From Timonella sp031979385 (GTDB lineage: Bacteria; Actinomycetota; Actinomycetes; Actinomycetales; Cellulomonadaceae): 64,000 nt of DNA. The DNA is taken from NCBI GenBank assembly GCA_031979385.1, contig DALZEF010000012.1, positions 19,612 through 83,611 on the forward strand, in the 5' to 3' direction. Positions 26,680 through 34,273 of this stretch are shown here, in pieces; within the stretch, counting starts at the first letter, position 1, and each line of letters begins with the position of its first letter. The notes beneath the pieces were generated by a model. The model was not told the DNA's origin, did no database searches, and saw nothing but the letters and a program-made list of their open reading frames with translations. The translations under genes were made by a program, and so were the position numbers.

Positions 26680-27663
26680 CTACAGTTCGATCCGGTTCGG
26701 GCCCGCCTGCCAGGCGGACCACGCGGAGTTCAGGATGTCGTCGAGGTTCTTCTCGGCATGCCAGCCGAGGACCTCGTTGATGCGCTTGGCAGAACCAACC
26801 AGGTGCGGCGGGTCGCCTGCGCGGCGATCGCGGATCTCAGCCTGGATATCGATTCCCGAAGCCTTCGCGAGACCATCAATGATGTCCTTCACCGATGCCC
26901 CTTCACCGGTCGAAACGTTGAACACGTCAACCGGGCGCTCATCCTGTTGCAGGTAGTCAAGCGCGGCGATGTGCGCCTTGGCCAGGTCGAGCACATGGAT
27001 GTAGTCGCGAACGCACGTTCCGTCCTCGGTGTCATAGTCCGCGCCGAAGATCAGTGGAGCCTGACCCTTGGCAACCCGCTCAAGCACCATAGGGATGAGG
27101 TTGAGGATCGCTGGGTCGCCAAGGTCATCCCAACCAGCACCGGCAACGTTGAAGTAGCGCAGGCCCGCAAACCGCAGACCAAACGCCTTGCCCGCAGCGC
27201 GTCCCATCCACTCACCGATGAGCTTGGTCTCGCCGTACGGGTTGATCGGCTTCATGTCGACGTCTTCAGTGACCACAGCCACGGGAGGCATACCGTAGGT
27301 CGCCGCCGATGAGGAGAAGACCAGGTCGCGTGCACCGGATGCCTCCATCGCGGAGATGACGTTGACCATGCCACCCACGTTCTGCTCGTAGTAGAACATG
27401 GGGCGGGCAACCGATTCACCGACCTGCTTCTGGGCCGCGAAGTGAATGACAGCGGTGACGCCGTACTTCTTCATGGTTTCCGTAAGAACGTCCTTGGCTT
27501 CAGGGCTCGCTACGTCAAGCTCCACGAGCGTTGCGCCGCCAATGCGACCTGCGCGCCCAGTGCTCAGGTTGTCCACGACCACAACGTCGGTTCCCTGTTC
27601 CTGCAGGAGCCGTACAACGTGGGCCCCAATGTAGCCTGCTCCACCGGTTACGAGTACTGCCAT
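26680..27663 (-). CDS. galE: UDP-glucose 4-epimerase
   Basis: 327 aa, extended SDR family. It interconverts UDP-glucose and UDP-galactose with bound NAD. The N-terminal NAD motif is LVTGGAGYIGAHVVRLLQEQ, the catalytic serine region is FSSSAATYGMPP, and the Tyr-x-x-x-Lys pair is in NPYGETKLIGEWMG. LRYFNVAGA and RDYIHVLDLAKAH are further GalE signatures. ATG 27663 is preceded by GAGAGGTGAAG; an upstream in-frame start at 27699 would add residues not seen in the family. It is a monocistronic gene that ends at the shared hairpin. Confidence 0.96.
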   Translation of the reverse strand: MAVLVTGGAGYIGAHVVRLLQEQGTDVVVVDNLSTGRAGRIGGATLVELDVASPEAKDVLTETMKKYGVTAVIHFAAQKQVGESVARPMFYYEQNVGGMVNVISAMEASGARDLVFSSSAATYGMPPVAVVTEDVDMKPINPYGETKLIGEWMGRAAGKAFGLRFAGLRYFNVAGAGWDDLGDPAILNLIPMVLERVAKGQAPLIFGADYDTEDGTCVRDYIHVLDLAKAHIAALDYLQQDERPVDVFNVSTGEGASVKDIIDGLAKASGIDIQAEIRDRRAGDPPHLVGSAKRINEVLGWHAEKNLDDILNSAWSAWQAGPNRIEL

Positions 27664-27746
27664 GACTTCACCTCTCGTCTGGGATTCCGCGTCTGCCATA
27701 CGTCCTGGCTTCCGGAATCTCTATTATTTTTATCGTGGAATTAAGT

Positions 27747-28100
27747 CTATGCCCAGCCTAGTTCATGCAACCGGTCATCATCAATACCGAAGTAGTGGGC
27801 GACCTCATGCACAACTGTGACGAGAACCTCCTCAACCACTTCCTCCACAGATTCGCACATGCGTAACGTGGGATTCATGTAGATGGTGATGCGATCAGGA
27901 AGCGCCCCAGCACCCCACATGAAACCCCGTTCAGTGAGGGGAACACCATCATAAACCCCCAGCAAATCAGGCGTTTCCGCAGGTGGCTCATCTTCAACGA
28001 ACACCACAACGTTATCAATATGGGGCACAAGATCAGCCGGCAGTTGATCCAACGCGTCCGAAACCGCCAGTTCAAATTCCTCACGAGACATCTCGACCAT
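27747..28100 (-). CDS. Minimal zincin-like metallopeptidase family protein
   Basis: 117 aa, PF06262-type. The zinc motif is VVHEVAHYFGIDDDRLHELGW, giving HExxHxxGxxD near the C-terminus, a layout seen in the small 'metallopeptidase family' proteins of actinobacteria. Upstream are FVEDEPPAETPDLLGVYDG and RITIYMNPTLRMCES, also typical. No signal peptide is visible. Proteolytic activity has not been generally shown for this family. It is encoded between galE and the tRNA cluster. Confidence 0.9.
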   Translation of the reverse strand: MVEMSREEFELAVSDALDQLPADLVPHIDNVVVFVEDEPPAETPDLLGVYDGVPLTERGFMWGAGALPDRITIYMNPTLRMCESVEEVVEEVLVTVVHEVAHYFGIDDDRLHELGWA

Positions 28101-28202
28101 AGGCCAATCTTCGCAGAAAACCGTTTTGCTTTTTGAACAGGTTTACCCATATGATTTTTCAGCAGGCACGGGCCGCTGGGTACAGCAGACCGTGGAAGCA
28201 AA

Positions 28203-28278
28203 GCCCCCATCGTCTAGTGGCCTAGGACGCCGCCCTTTCACGGCGGTAACACGGGTTCGAATCCCGTTGGGGGTACCA
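28203..28278 (+). tRNA. tRNA-Glu (anticodon TTC)
   Basis: 76 nt including an encoded CCA. Acceptor GCCCCCA pairs with TGGGGGT, the anticodon loop is CTTTCAC and the T-arm contains GGGTTCGAATCCC. It is the first gene of a Glu-Asp-Asp-Phe cluster. Confidence 0.95.
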
Positions 28279-28334
28279 GTTGATTCACATCAACTAACCG
28301 CCAGTCTCACTGGCAAAGGCAAGGCCTTAACTAA

Positions 28335-28408
28335 GGCCCCGTAGCGCAGTTGGTTAGCGCGCCGCCCTGTCACGGCGGAGGTCGCGGGTTCAAGTCCCGT
28401 CGGGGTCG
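28335..28408 (+). tRNA. tRNA-Asp (anticodon GTC), copy 1
   Basis: 74 nt. Acceptor GGCCCCG pairs with CGGGGTC (one G-T), the anticodon loop is CTGTCAC, the T-arm is GCGGGTTCAAGTCCCGT and the discriminator is G. No CCA is encoded. Confidence 0.95.
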
Positions 28409-28456
28409 CTCTTCATGAGCGATTGAGTTTGTGAAGCGGTCTAGATAGATCATCTA

Positions 28457-28630
28457 GGCCCCGTAGCGCAGTTGGTTAGCGCGCCGCCCTGTCACGGCGG
28501 AGGTCGCGGGNNNNNNNNNNNNNNNNNNNNNNNNNNNNNNNNNNNNNNNNNNNNNNNNNNNNNNNNNNNNNNNNNNNNNNNNNNNNNNNNNNNNNNNNNN
28601 NNNNNNNNNNTTCAAGTCCCGTCGGGGTCG
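28457..28630 (+). tRNA. tRNA-Asp (anticodon GTC), copy 2, interrupted by assembly gap
   Basis: Bases 28457-28510 equal the first 54 nt of copy 1 and 28611-28630 equal its last 20 nt. Between them lie exactly 100 N. The two halves join seamlessly into the copy 1 sequence, so the gap is either artificial or hides further tandem tRNA units. Confidence 0.8.
28511..28610. other. Assembly gap (100 N)
   Basis: A run of exactly 100 undetermined bases inside a repeated tRNA-Asp gene, the standard placeholder for a gap of unknown length. Sequence may be missing here. Confidence 0.99.
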
Positions 28631-28656
28631 CGGTTCATACTAGTATGGACAACCAA

Positions 28657-28729
28657 GGCTCTGTAGCTCAGTTGGTAGAGCGTTCGACTGAAAATCGAAA
28701 GGTCACCGGATCGATGCCGGTCGGAGCCA
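28657..28729 (+). tRNA. tRNA-Phe (anticodon GAA)
   Basis: 73 nt. Acceptor GGCTCTG pairs with CGGAGCC, the anticodon loop is CTGAAAA and the discriminator is A. The T-stem ACCGG/CCGGT closes the loop ATCGATG, where position 54 is A rather than the usual T. A terminator follows. Confidence 0.93.
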
Positions 28730-28735
28730 CAAGAT

Positions 28736-28764
28736 AAATCCCCTGCTCAGGCGGGGGATTTTTC
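28736..28764 (+). terminator. Terminator after the tRNA cluster
   Basis: AAATCCCC (28736-28743) pairs with GGGGATTT (28754-28761), followed by a short T run. Confidence 0.85.
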
Positions 28765-28820
28765 ATTTCTTCCGCAAGTTTAGCCCCGGTGTACGGGGTG
28801 AGAGGGCTGGCACCCCCAAC

Positions 28821-28880
28821 ATGGTGATTTTCCGGTGAGAGTGCGATTTTTCATGGTGGGTGATTCCGGAAAACCACCAT
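28821..28880 (+). repeat. 60-bp dispersed repeat, copy A
   Basis: Begins ATGGTGATTTTCCGG and ends CCGGAAAACCACCAT, imperfect terminal inverted repeats around a GATTTTTCATGGTGGGTGA core. It differs from copy C (52943, reverse orientation) at one position. It lies between the tRNA cluster and the addiction module; copy B is on the other side in the same orientation. Confidence 0.9.
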
Positions 28881-28959
28881 GTCGCATTTACCTGCGAATG
28901 TAGAGGCTTGGTGGGCGCAAGCCCTGGGCAATGTCAGGGGTGCCGCCTACACTTGAAGT

Positions 28960-29217
28960 ATGTCGATGACCGTCACTGAAGCAGAACAGGCGCTGCTGTC
29001 GTTGGATTGCCGCGACCGCGCCGAAGTGCTGCATCGTGGCATTCTCAGCCTTGACCTTGACGATCACACGGGCTCGGATCAAGTTGAAGTTGATACCGCC
29101 TGGCACACGGAGTTGCGTCACCGCATTGACGACATCAAAAGCGGCAAAGTCGAGTTGCTCGATGTGGATGAATCCCATGCGCAACTTCGCGCCGAACTTG
29201 CCGCACGTCGCAAGTGA
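28960..29217 (+). CDS. Addiction-module antitoxin-like protein
   Basis: 85 aa, acidic. The pattern of short N-terminal helices (VTEAEQALLSLDCRDRAEVL), a central DHTGSDQVEVDTAWHTELRHR and RIDDIKSGKVELLDVDE, then an Arg-Ala-rich end, fits the 'putative addiction module component' family whose members carry a recognisable DxxWxxELxRR motif. Such proteins neutralise a RelE/ParE toxin encoded next to them. ATG 28960; the stop overlaps the GTG of the toxin frame (GTGA). The partner is broken, so the antitoxin may now be a relic or an orphan regulator. Confidence 0.8.
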   Translation: MSMTVTEAEQALLSLDCRDRAEVLHRGILSLDLDDHTGSDQVEVDTAWHTELRHRIDDIKSGKVELLDVDESHAQLRAELAARRK

Positions 29218-29531
29218 CCCTCGTCAAACGAGAACATCCAGAAGCCCGCACCGAACTACGTGAAGCTGCGTTCTAGTACGACGATCAGCAATTGTATCTT
29301 GGTGACGACTTCTATGACGCGATCGACACCACGATCCAGCGTGTACTTAATTGGCCGGATGCCGCCCCAGTGTTCCCGGGTTGGGATGAACTGCCCGTGG
29401 TGCGAAGTGCAAGCGTGAGCGTGTTTCCCTACCGGGTGATCTATTACCTCACCGACACGAGCGTGGTGATCCTTACTTATGCGCACCATCGCCGTAAGCC
29501 AGGGCATTGTCAGCATCGTCTCGACGGTTAA
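29214..29531 (+). pseudogene. RelE/ParE family toxin with in-frame amber stop
   Basis: The GTG at 29214 overlaps the antitoxin stop and opens a frame reading HPEARTELREAAF, then TAG (29274-29276), then YDDQQLYLGDDFYDAI and on to a normal end near 29531. The order matches ParE toxins, where the residue after the first helix is usually Trp or another aromatic, so a TGG to TAG change at codon 21 is the simplest explanation. Later parts are intact: RVLNWPDAAPVFPGWDE, FPYRVIYYLTD and ILTYAHHRRKPG. A TTG at 29292 could restart translation but would drop the first helix. The toxin is therefore probably inactive. Confidence 0.8.
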
Positions 29532-29605
29532 ATCCGGTCCATTAGCGTCGGGTTTTTCGGTTTATCTGGAGAGTAGAGCATCCTAACTAGAAGGCTACCT
29601 CTCCA

Positions 29606-29665
29606 ATGTCGTCTTTCCGGTGAGAGTGCTATTTCTTATGGTTGGTGACTCCGGAAAACCACCAT
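29606..29665 (+). repeat. 60-bp dispersed repeat, copy B
   Basis: Same length and orientation as copy A but more diverged in its first 15 bp (ATGTCGTCTTTCCGG); the last 16 bp (CCGGAAAACCACCAT) are identical. Copies A and B bracket the addiction module as direct repeats 725 bp apart. Confidence 0.8.
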
Positions 29666-29806
29666 GCCGCGTTTAAGGCGCTCTAACTTCACTACCGTTC
29701 ATCCGGCTGTACCCGCAGAAAACGATGTTTCCCTCCTGTCGCCACTGTCACCAAAAAATCCCGCAACATTAGCGACACAACCGCAACACCGACTAGCCTT
29801 AAGTGC

Positions 29807-30010
29807 ATGCCCATACTTGTCCTTCCTCAACGGAAGTCCTGGAACCGGCAAGACGACTCTGGCCCGAAGGTGAGTAGCCGATCATCCATTGAGTGTCGCC
29901 TTGGATATAGACACCATACGCAGCATGGTTGGTGGGTGGCGTGACGATGAGTCCAACGCCGGGAAACTGGCCCGCGACCTTTCACGTTCCATGATTCACA
30001 CACCGACAGC
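29807..30010 (+). pseudogene. Decayed P-loop kinase/AAA-type NTPase gene
   Basis: Starting at ATG 29807 the frame is MPILVLPQR..., but moving by one base restores a Walker A: NGSPGTGKTTLARR. A one-base insertion near 29824-29828 explains both halves. That frame then meets TGA at 29871-29873, after which it continues ADHPLSVALDIDTIRSMVGG and WRDDESNAGKLARDLSRSMI, the usual helix after the P-loop in small AAA_33-type kinases. Similarity fades after about 30010. So there is at least one frameshift, one nonsense codon and a lost C-terminus. The original substrate cannot be told. Confidence 0.65.
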
Positions 30011-30331
30011 AGCGTTGCCGGAACTCGAGGATAGGAAGGGTAAGCATGATCCAAGCGGAGTACAGGGCACAGTTGAGGAGAATCCTCAATACAGCTCCGA
30101 TCAGCCTGAATGAGTTCTGTGCCAAAACACCAGCTTGGTCTCGCCCAGTCTGCGACCACCTCAGCATTGACACAGCCACACGCGCGTACCGGGTCAAGGC
30201 GGATTATGCTCCACCAAATCAGCAGGTAGAGGCTATGAGTCCTAGTCAAGGTCCCAGTTTCAAGCCGACCCACAGACCTAGTATGGGACCACGGGCAGCA
30301 ACGGCGCTGTCCGCAGGGATTGGAGGACCCC
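30011..30331. other. Intergenic region without a supported gene
   Basis: About 320 bp between the kinase relic and the SDR gene. Short open frames are present but none resembles a family or has a ribosome binding site. It is probably further decayed island sequence, plus the promoter of the SDR gene, which has a clear GGAGG at its end. Confidence 0.5.
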
Positions 30332-31108
30332 ATGCGTACTATCGTGATTACCGGTGGAATCTCCGGTATCGGTAAGGCTCTGGCGGATACGATCCGCGCG
30401 GCTGGCGATAAGGTCATCACCGTTGACCTCAAGGACGCTGACGTTAACGTCGACCTCACCACGGTTGAGGGACGCGAAGCACTCGTGGAGCAGGTGCGGG
30501 AACTGTCTGGTGGAAAGATTGATGGAATCGTGGCGAACGCTGGTTTGGCGGCGCCTGTCGCCGCGACGATTGGCGTGAACTATTTCGGTGCTATTGCGAC
30601 GCTTGAGGGGTTACGGCCTCTGCTCGCTGGCTCGGATGCACCGCGTGCGGCACTCACCACGTCGATGGCGTCGCTGCACCCGAACGATGAGAAACTCGTT
30701 GACCTGTGCCTTGCGGGCGATGAGGAGGGTGCGCTGGCTCGCGCCGAGGAACTGGCAGCCGATCCACAGACGGGTGGTTTGATCTATGGTTCGTCGAAGG
30801 CTGCGATTGCTCGGTGGATGCGCCGGGTGGCACCCACGGCGGAGTGGGCTGGCGAGAACATTCCGCTGAACGGTGTCGGGCCGGGTGTGGTGTTCACGCC
30901 GATGACCGCTGACCTCACTGCGACACAGGAGGCGCGCGAGGGTCTACTTGAGATGGTTCCGATGCCGCTCAATGGCTTTATGGAAGCCCAGGTTGTCGCG
31001 GATGTTCTGGATTTCCTGATCTCGCGGAAGAACACTCATCTGTGTGGTCAGATCATCTTCGTTGACGGTGGTTCCGATGCGGTGATTCGCGGGGATTCCA
31101 CCTGGTGA
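30332..31108 (+). CDS. Short-chain dehydrogenase/reductase, 3-alpha-HSD-like
   Basis: 258 aa. The N-terminal cofactor motif is IVITGGISGIGKALADTIRA, followed by VDLKDADVNVDL (an acidic residue after the second strand, suggesting NAD preference). IVANAGLA is the NAG motif, TSMASLH the catalytic Ser region and YGSSKAAIARWMR the Tyr-x-x-x-Lys. VGPGVVFTPMTADL and CGQIIFVDGGSDAVIRGD are the family end. Substrate unknown; the layout resembles 3-alpha-hydroxysteroid dehydrogenase/carbonyl reductase-type SDRs. ATG 30332 has GGAGG 5 nt upstream. Monocistronic, with a terminator at 31121. Confidence 0.88.
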   Translation: MRTIVITGGISGIGKALADTIRAAGDKVITVDLKDADVNVDLTTVEGREALVEQVRELSGGKIDGIVANAGLAAPVAATIGVNYFGAIATLEGLRPLLAGSDAPRAALTTSMASLHPNDEKLVDLCLAGDEEGALARAEELAADPQTGGLIYGSSKAAIARWMRRVAPTAEWAGENIPLNGVGPGVVFTPMTADLTATQEAREGLLEMVPMPLNGFMEAQVVADVLDFLISRKNTHLCGQIIFVDGGSDAVIRGDSTW

Positions 31109-31120
31109 TCCATGCTCGGA

Positions 31121-31150
31121 CACAAGGGAGGGCTTCTGCCCTCCCTTGTG
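31121..31150 (+). terminator. Terminator after the SDR gene
   Basis: CACAAGGGAGGG (31121-31132) pairs perfectly with 31139-31150 across a 6-nt loop, 12 bp after the stop. Confidence 0.88.
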
Positions 31151-31415
31151 CTGTGCGCCCTGTTGGCACACCATGGCAATCCTTCTGCTTCACGACGAGT
31201 CCCTCCCTCTCCACACCACTCACCGCCCCACCCGTACCCGGCAGGGGCGGGGCACCCTCGATAGGATTGAAGGGCGACTTCCGCTGATACCGCTGCTCAT
31301 CCGCGTGGCCCTGTCGCATTCGTGTTTGGCGGCGGTGGTGTACGCGGGGCTGTTGAGGCTGGCCAGGTGCGCGCGCCTTGAGTCCGGTATCACCCCTGAT
31401 CGAGAGGGACCGCGC
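31151..31415. other. Region upstream of the ABC-2 permease
   Basis: About 265 bp. An in-frame extension of the permease frame reaches back to 31146 but does not resemble a transporter. No ATPase sequence, promoter motif or RNA structure is convincing here. Confidence 0.45.
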
Positions 31416-32147
31416 ATGAACCTCGCCCGCACCCTCGCCACGACCAGTCGAGTGCTCCGCCAACTGAGCCACGACCGCAGATCCCTCGCCCTACTGCTGG
31501 TTGCGCCAAGCCTTCTCGTTGGTCTCTTCGCATGGCTGTTCACCGACACGCCCATGTTCAATGCGGTGGGTCCGGCCATCCTCGCACTGTTCCCGTTTGT
31601 GGTCATGTTTCTCATCACAAGCGTCACGACCCTGCGCGAACGCCGCTCAGGGACCCTCGAACGCCTACTGACCACCCCGATCGGCAAGTTCGACTTCATC
31701 CTGGGATATGCGCTCGCCTTCGGATTGGCCGCGATCGTACAGGCAGTGATCACGGTGCTGTTTGCCGTCTATGTATGTGGACTGTCAATCGGCGGACCGC
31801 TGTGGCAACTAGGCCTTGTGGCTATTGTGAATGCGCTACTCGGCACCGCACTTGGACTGCTCGCGAGCGCCTTCGCGCGCACGGAGTTCCAGGCGGTCCA
31901 GTTCATGCCCGTTCTGGTGATTCCACAGATCATCTTGGGCGGAATCTTCATGCCACGCGACCAGATGCCTAATGTCCTCTACGCCATCTCCCATTGGCTT
32001 CCGCTCAGCCACGCGATTGATGCCGTGGACGCGGTTGCGACTGGTAGCGAGAGTTGGGATGTGTACGGCCCACTCCTCATCACGCTCGCATTCGTGGTGG
32101 GCTGCGTTTTGCTCGCGTCGTTGACGCTGCGCCGCCGCACACCGTAG
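31416..32147 (+). CDS. ABC-2 type (DrrB-like) transporter permease, orphan
   Basis: 243 aa with six hydrophobic helices. It has the exporter-type features LSHDRRSLALLLVAPSLLVG, SVTTLRERRSGTLERLLTTP, GLLASAFARTEFQAVQFMP and PQIILGGIFMPRDQMP. This family forms efflux or polymer-export permeases with a separate ATPase, often encoded directly upstream, but none is seen here. ATG 31416 has GAGAGGGA about 7 nt upstream; earlier in-frame starts would add unrelated sequence. It may use an ATPase encoded elsewhere or be a remnant of a two-gene system. Confidence 0.88.
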   Translation: MNLARTLATTSRVLRQLSHDRRSLALLLVAPSLLVGLFAWLFTDTPMFNAVGPAILALFPFVVMFLITSVTTLRERRSGTLERLLTTPIGKFDFILGYALAFGLAAIVQAVITVLFAVYVCGLSIGGPLWQLGLVAIVNALLGTALGLLASAFARTEFQAVQFMPVLVIPQIILGGIFMPRDQMPNVLYAISHWLPLSHAIDAVDAVATGSESWDVYGPLLITLAFVVGCVLLASLTLRRRTP

Positions 32148-32202
32148 TGACGCTCTCACCGCACCACCTCGTTTGAGAGTTACCAAAAGTGCACCCACAC
32201 TG

Positions 32203-32232
32203 TGTGAGAGCACAGATATCTGCGCTCTCACA
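32203..32232. terminator. Terminator after ABC-2 permease
   Basis: TGTGAGAGCACAGA (32203-32216) pairs with 32219-32232 (one mismatch) around a 2-nt loop. Confidence 0.75.
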
Positions 32233-32275
32233 CCCGCCGAGTCATCGAGAGCGAGAGACCACAGCACCCATACCG

Positions 32276-32312
32276 TCGACCATTTCTAACAGCACTGTTA
32301 TATTAGTGCTGT
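32276..32312 (+). promoter_or_regulatory. Promoter and operator of marR-MFS operon, leaderless start
   Basis: ACAGCACT (32289-32296) and AGTGCTGT (32305-32312) form a perfect 8-bp inverted repeat. The -10 box TATATT (32299-32304) lies in the spacer, with a weak -35 TCGACC at 32276-32281 (17-bp spacing). The start GTG is at 32311, 7 nt after the -10 box, so transcription should begin at the codon. A repressor bound here would cover the promoter. Confidence 0.6.
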
Positions 32313-32826
32313 GATAAATTCTGACGATCCCACCGAGATCGACTACTGGGGGCCACTGCTCGACCTGCAGGCCGCGCTCGACGCACAGATCGCGAGTATC
32401 TACACCGACCACGGACACCAGGGGGTCCGCACCCGCTTCGCATACCCGATGATTCGCCTTGCGCACCGCGGCCCGATGACGATCTCCGAACTTGCACAAA
32501 GCCTCGGGCAGACGCACTCTGCGGTGAGCCAAACGGTCATGGCAATGCGCAACCGCGGACTCGTGGATTCCGTGCCCGGAACCGATGCCCGCACCAAGGT
32601 CGTCGCACTCACCGAGGAGGGCACGGCGCTCATCCCCTTCCTCGAAGCTGAATGGCGCGCAACCGAAGCCGCAATCGCGGAACTCGACGACGAACTGCCA
32701 TCAGGCTTGCACGACTACGTACGCAACGTGAACGAGCGCCTGCAGAAACGCAGCTTCGCCGACCGGATCAAGCACCATCTGAGCCTCTCCGACATTCAAG
32801 GAGACGCATCGGAGAGCCACCAGTGA
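32311..32826 (+). CDS. MarR family transcriptional regulator
   Basis: 171 aa winged-helix regulator. The HTH is MTISELAQSLGQTHSAVSQT followed by VMAMRNRGLVDSVPGTDART and the wing KVVALTEEGTALIP. Start GTG 32311 has no Shine-Dalgarno and overlaps the right arm of the putative operator, so autoregulation and a leaderless transcript are likely. The stop overlaps the GTG of the MFS gene, a standard MarR-efflux arrangement. Confidence 0.92.
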   Translation: MINSDDPTEIDYWGPLLDLQAALDAQIASIYTDHGHQGVRTRFAYPMIRLAHRGPMTISELAQSLGQTHSAVSQTVMAMRNRGLVDSVPGTDARTKVVALTEEGTALIPFLEAEWRATEAAIAELDDELPSGLHDYVRNVNERLQKRSFADRIKHHLSLSDIQGDASESHQ

Positions 32827-34076
32827 ACCGTTGGGGATTTCTCGACCTCCGTCCGCTCAAGGCAAGCGCACCGTTTCGGAGACTATGGATCACCGGCCTA
32901 CTGACCTCGTTCACGCAGCAGATGGTGACCGTCGCGGTCCTGCATCAGGTGTGGGAACTGACGCGCAGCCCGCTGTGGACGGGCGCCATCGGTGTTGCCT
33001 CTGCGGTTCCGATGATCCTGTCGAGTTTCATCGGTGGAGCAATCGCTGATGCCTTCGACCGCCGGGCAATCATCCGCTGGTCTGTTGTCGCACAGATACT
33101 GATCACTGCGGGCTTGGTTGCTCAGGCGGCGGCTGGCCTAGACAACATCTGGGTCATCTTGGCGCTCGTAGCACTCAACGCCGCATCCAACGGGATCGGT
33201 ATGCCCGCGCAGCGTTCGCTGACCACTCGGTTACTCCCCCGTGACCTCATTGCTTCCGGCATCGCGTTGCAGATGGTCAGTTTCCAAGCCTCTGCAATCG
33301 TCGGGCCTGCTGCCGGTGGATTCATGATCGCGTGGGCGGGTGCTGCGTGGGCCTATGCGGCCAAGTTGATCGTCATGCCGGTGGCTCTCTACGCTGCCAT
33401 TTGCCTACCCAAGATCGAACACCTCAAAACGCCCGACCGAGCTTCGCTGCGGTCAATCGTTGACGGGGCCCGCTACATCAACCGAGACCGGGTGGTTCGC
33501 GGCAGTTTCGGCGTGGACCTATTCGCAACGCTCCTGGTCATGCCGATTTCCCTGTTCCCCATGATTAACGAGATTCGGTTCGGCGGTTCAGCCGAAACCC
33601 TAGGTTTGTTCCTCAGCGCGATGGCTGCGGGTGGGATTTTTGTCAGCCTGTTTTTCTCGGGGCACATCACCCGGGCAGATCGCGCTGGCGCCGTGCAACT
33701 GTGGGCTGCTGCGGCCTGGTGTGTGGCTCTCGCGGTGTTCGGCATTGCTGGGCCGCTGTGGTTGGCGTTATGTGCGCTGGCTGCGGCGGGAGCGGCAGAT
33801 TCAATCTCGGTGTTGTCCCGCGCTGCGCTCGTGCAACTCTCAACGCCGGACAGTCACCGTGGGCGGGTATCTGCGGTTGACCAGGCAGTCGGTGCGGGTG
33901 GACCGGATCTTGGTAACGCTCGCGGAGGACTTATTGCTGGGCTCACGTCGGCGCCGTTCGCGCTCGTGTCAGGCGCTGTCGTCGCACTCGCTGGTATCGG
34001 CTGGATCGCAGTGCGCAACACTGAACTACGCCGGGTGCGAATCAGTGATCTACGAGAACCTGGCGATCACGTCTAA
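32823..34076 (+). CDS. MFS efflux transporter (EntS/DHA3-like)
   Basis: 417 aa with about 12 hydrophobic helices. It starts with a short amphipathic stretch, then FRRLWITGLLTSFTQQMVTV, VLHQVWELTRSPLWTGAIG, the motif A-like GAIADAFDRRAIIRWSV and NGIGMPAQRSLTTRLLP, all typical of the DHA3 group of drug or siderophore exporters. GTG 32823 overlaps the marR stop (GTGA), so repressor and pump form one operon; the natural substrate is probably a compound sensed by the MarR protein (inference). Confidence 0.9.
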   Translation: MNRWGFLDLRPLKASAPFRRLWITGLLTSFTQQMVTVAVLHQVWELTRSPLWTGAIGVASAVPMILSSFIGGAIADAFDRRAIIRWSVVAQILITAGLVAQAAAGLDNIWVILALVALNAASNGIGMPAQRSLTTRLLPRDLIASGIALQMVSFQASAIVGPAAGGFMIAWAGAAWAYAAKLIVMPVALYAAICLPKIEHLKTPDRASLRSIVDGARYINRDRVVRGSFGVDLFATLLVMPISLFPMINEIRFGGSAETLGLFLSAMAAGGIFVSLFFSGHITRADRAGAVQLWAAAAWCVALAVFGIAGPLWLALCALAAAGAADSISVLSRAALVQLSTPDSHRGRVSAVDQAVGAGGPDLGNARGGLIAGLTSAPFALVSGAVVALAGIGWIAVRNTELRRVRISDLREPGDHV

Positions 34077-34273
34077 ATCCTGCACCCTCACGTTCCGCAC
34101 TCACACCAATTGAGAGTGACGACGATCCGGTTACGTGCCAGATTTCCTCGCGTTGGAATAAGAGTGGCGGATGGGATGTTGCAGTCGGTCCGAGCATGAT
34201 CTCCCTCGTTCCTTTCACGTGTCCCTCCACATCTGCGTCTCCCACCGATACGCTCTTACCCCAAGGAGTTCTC

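Noticed and set aside
29292..29531. Intact 79-codon toxin starting at TTG 29292
   Set aside because: It would miss the first helix of the toxin and has no ribosome binding site; the in-frame sequence upstream of the stop codon shows the true start was at 29214.
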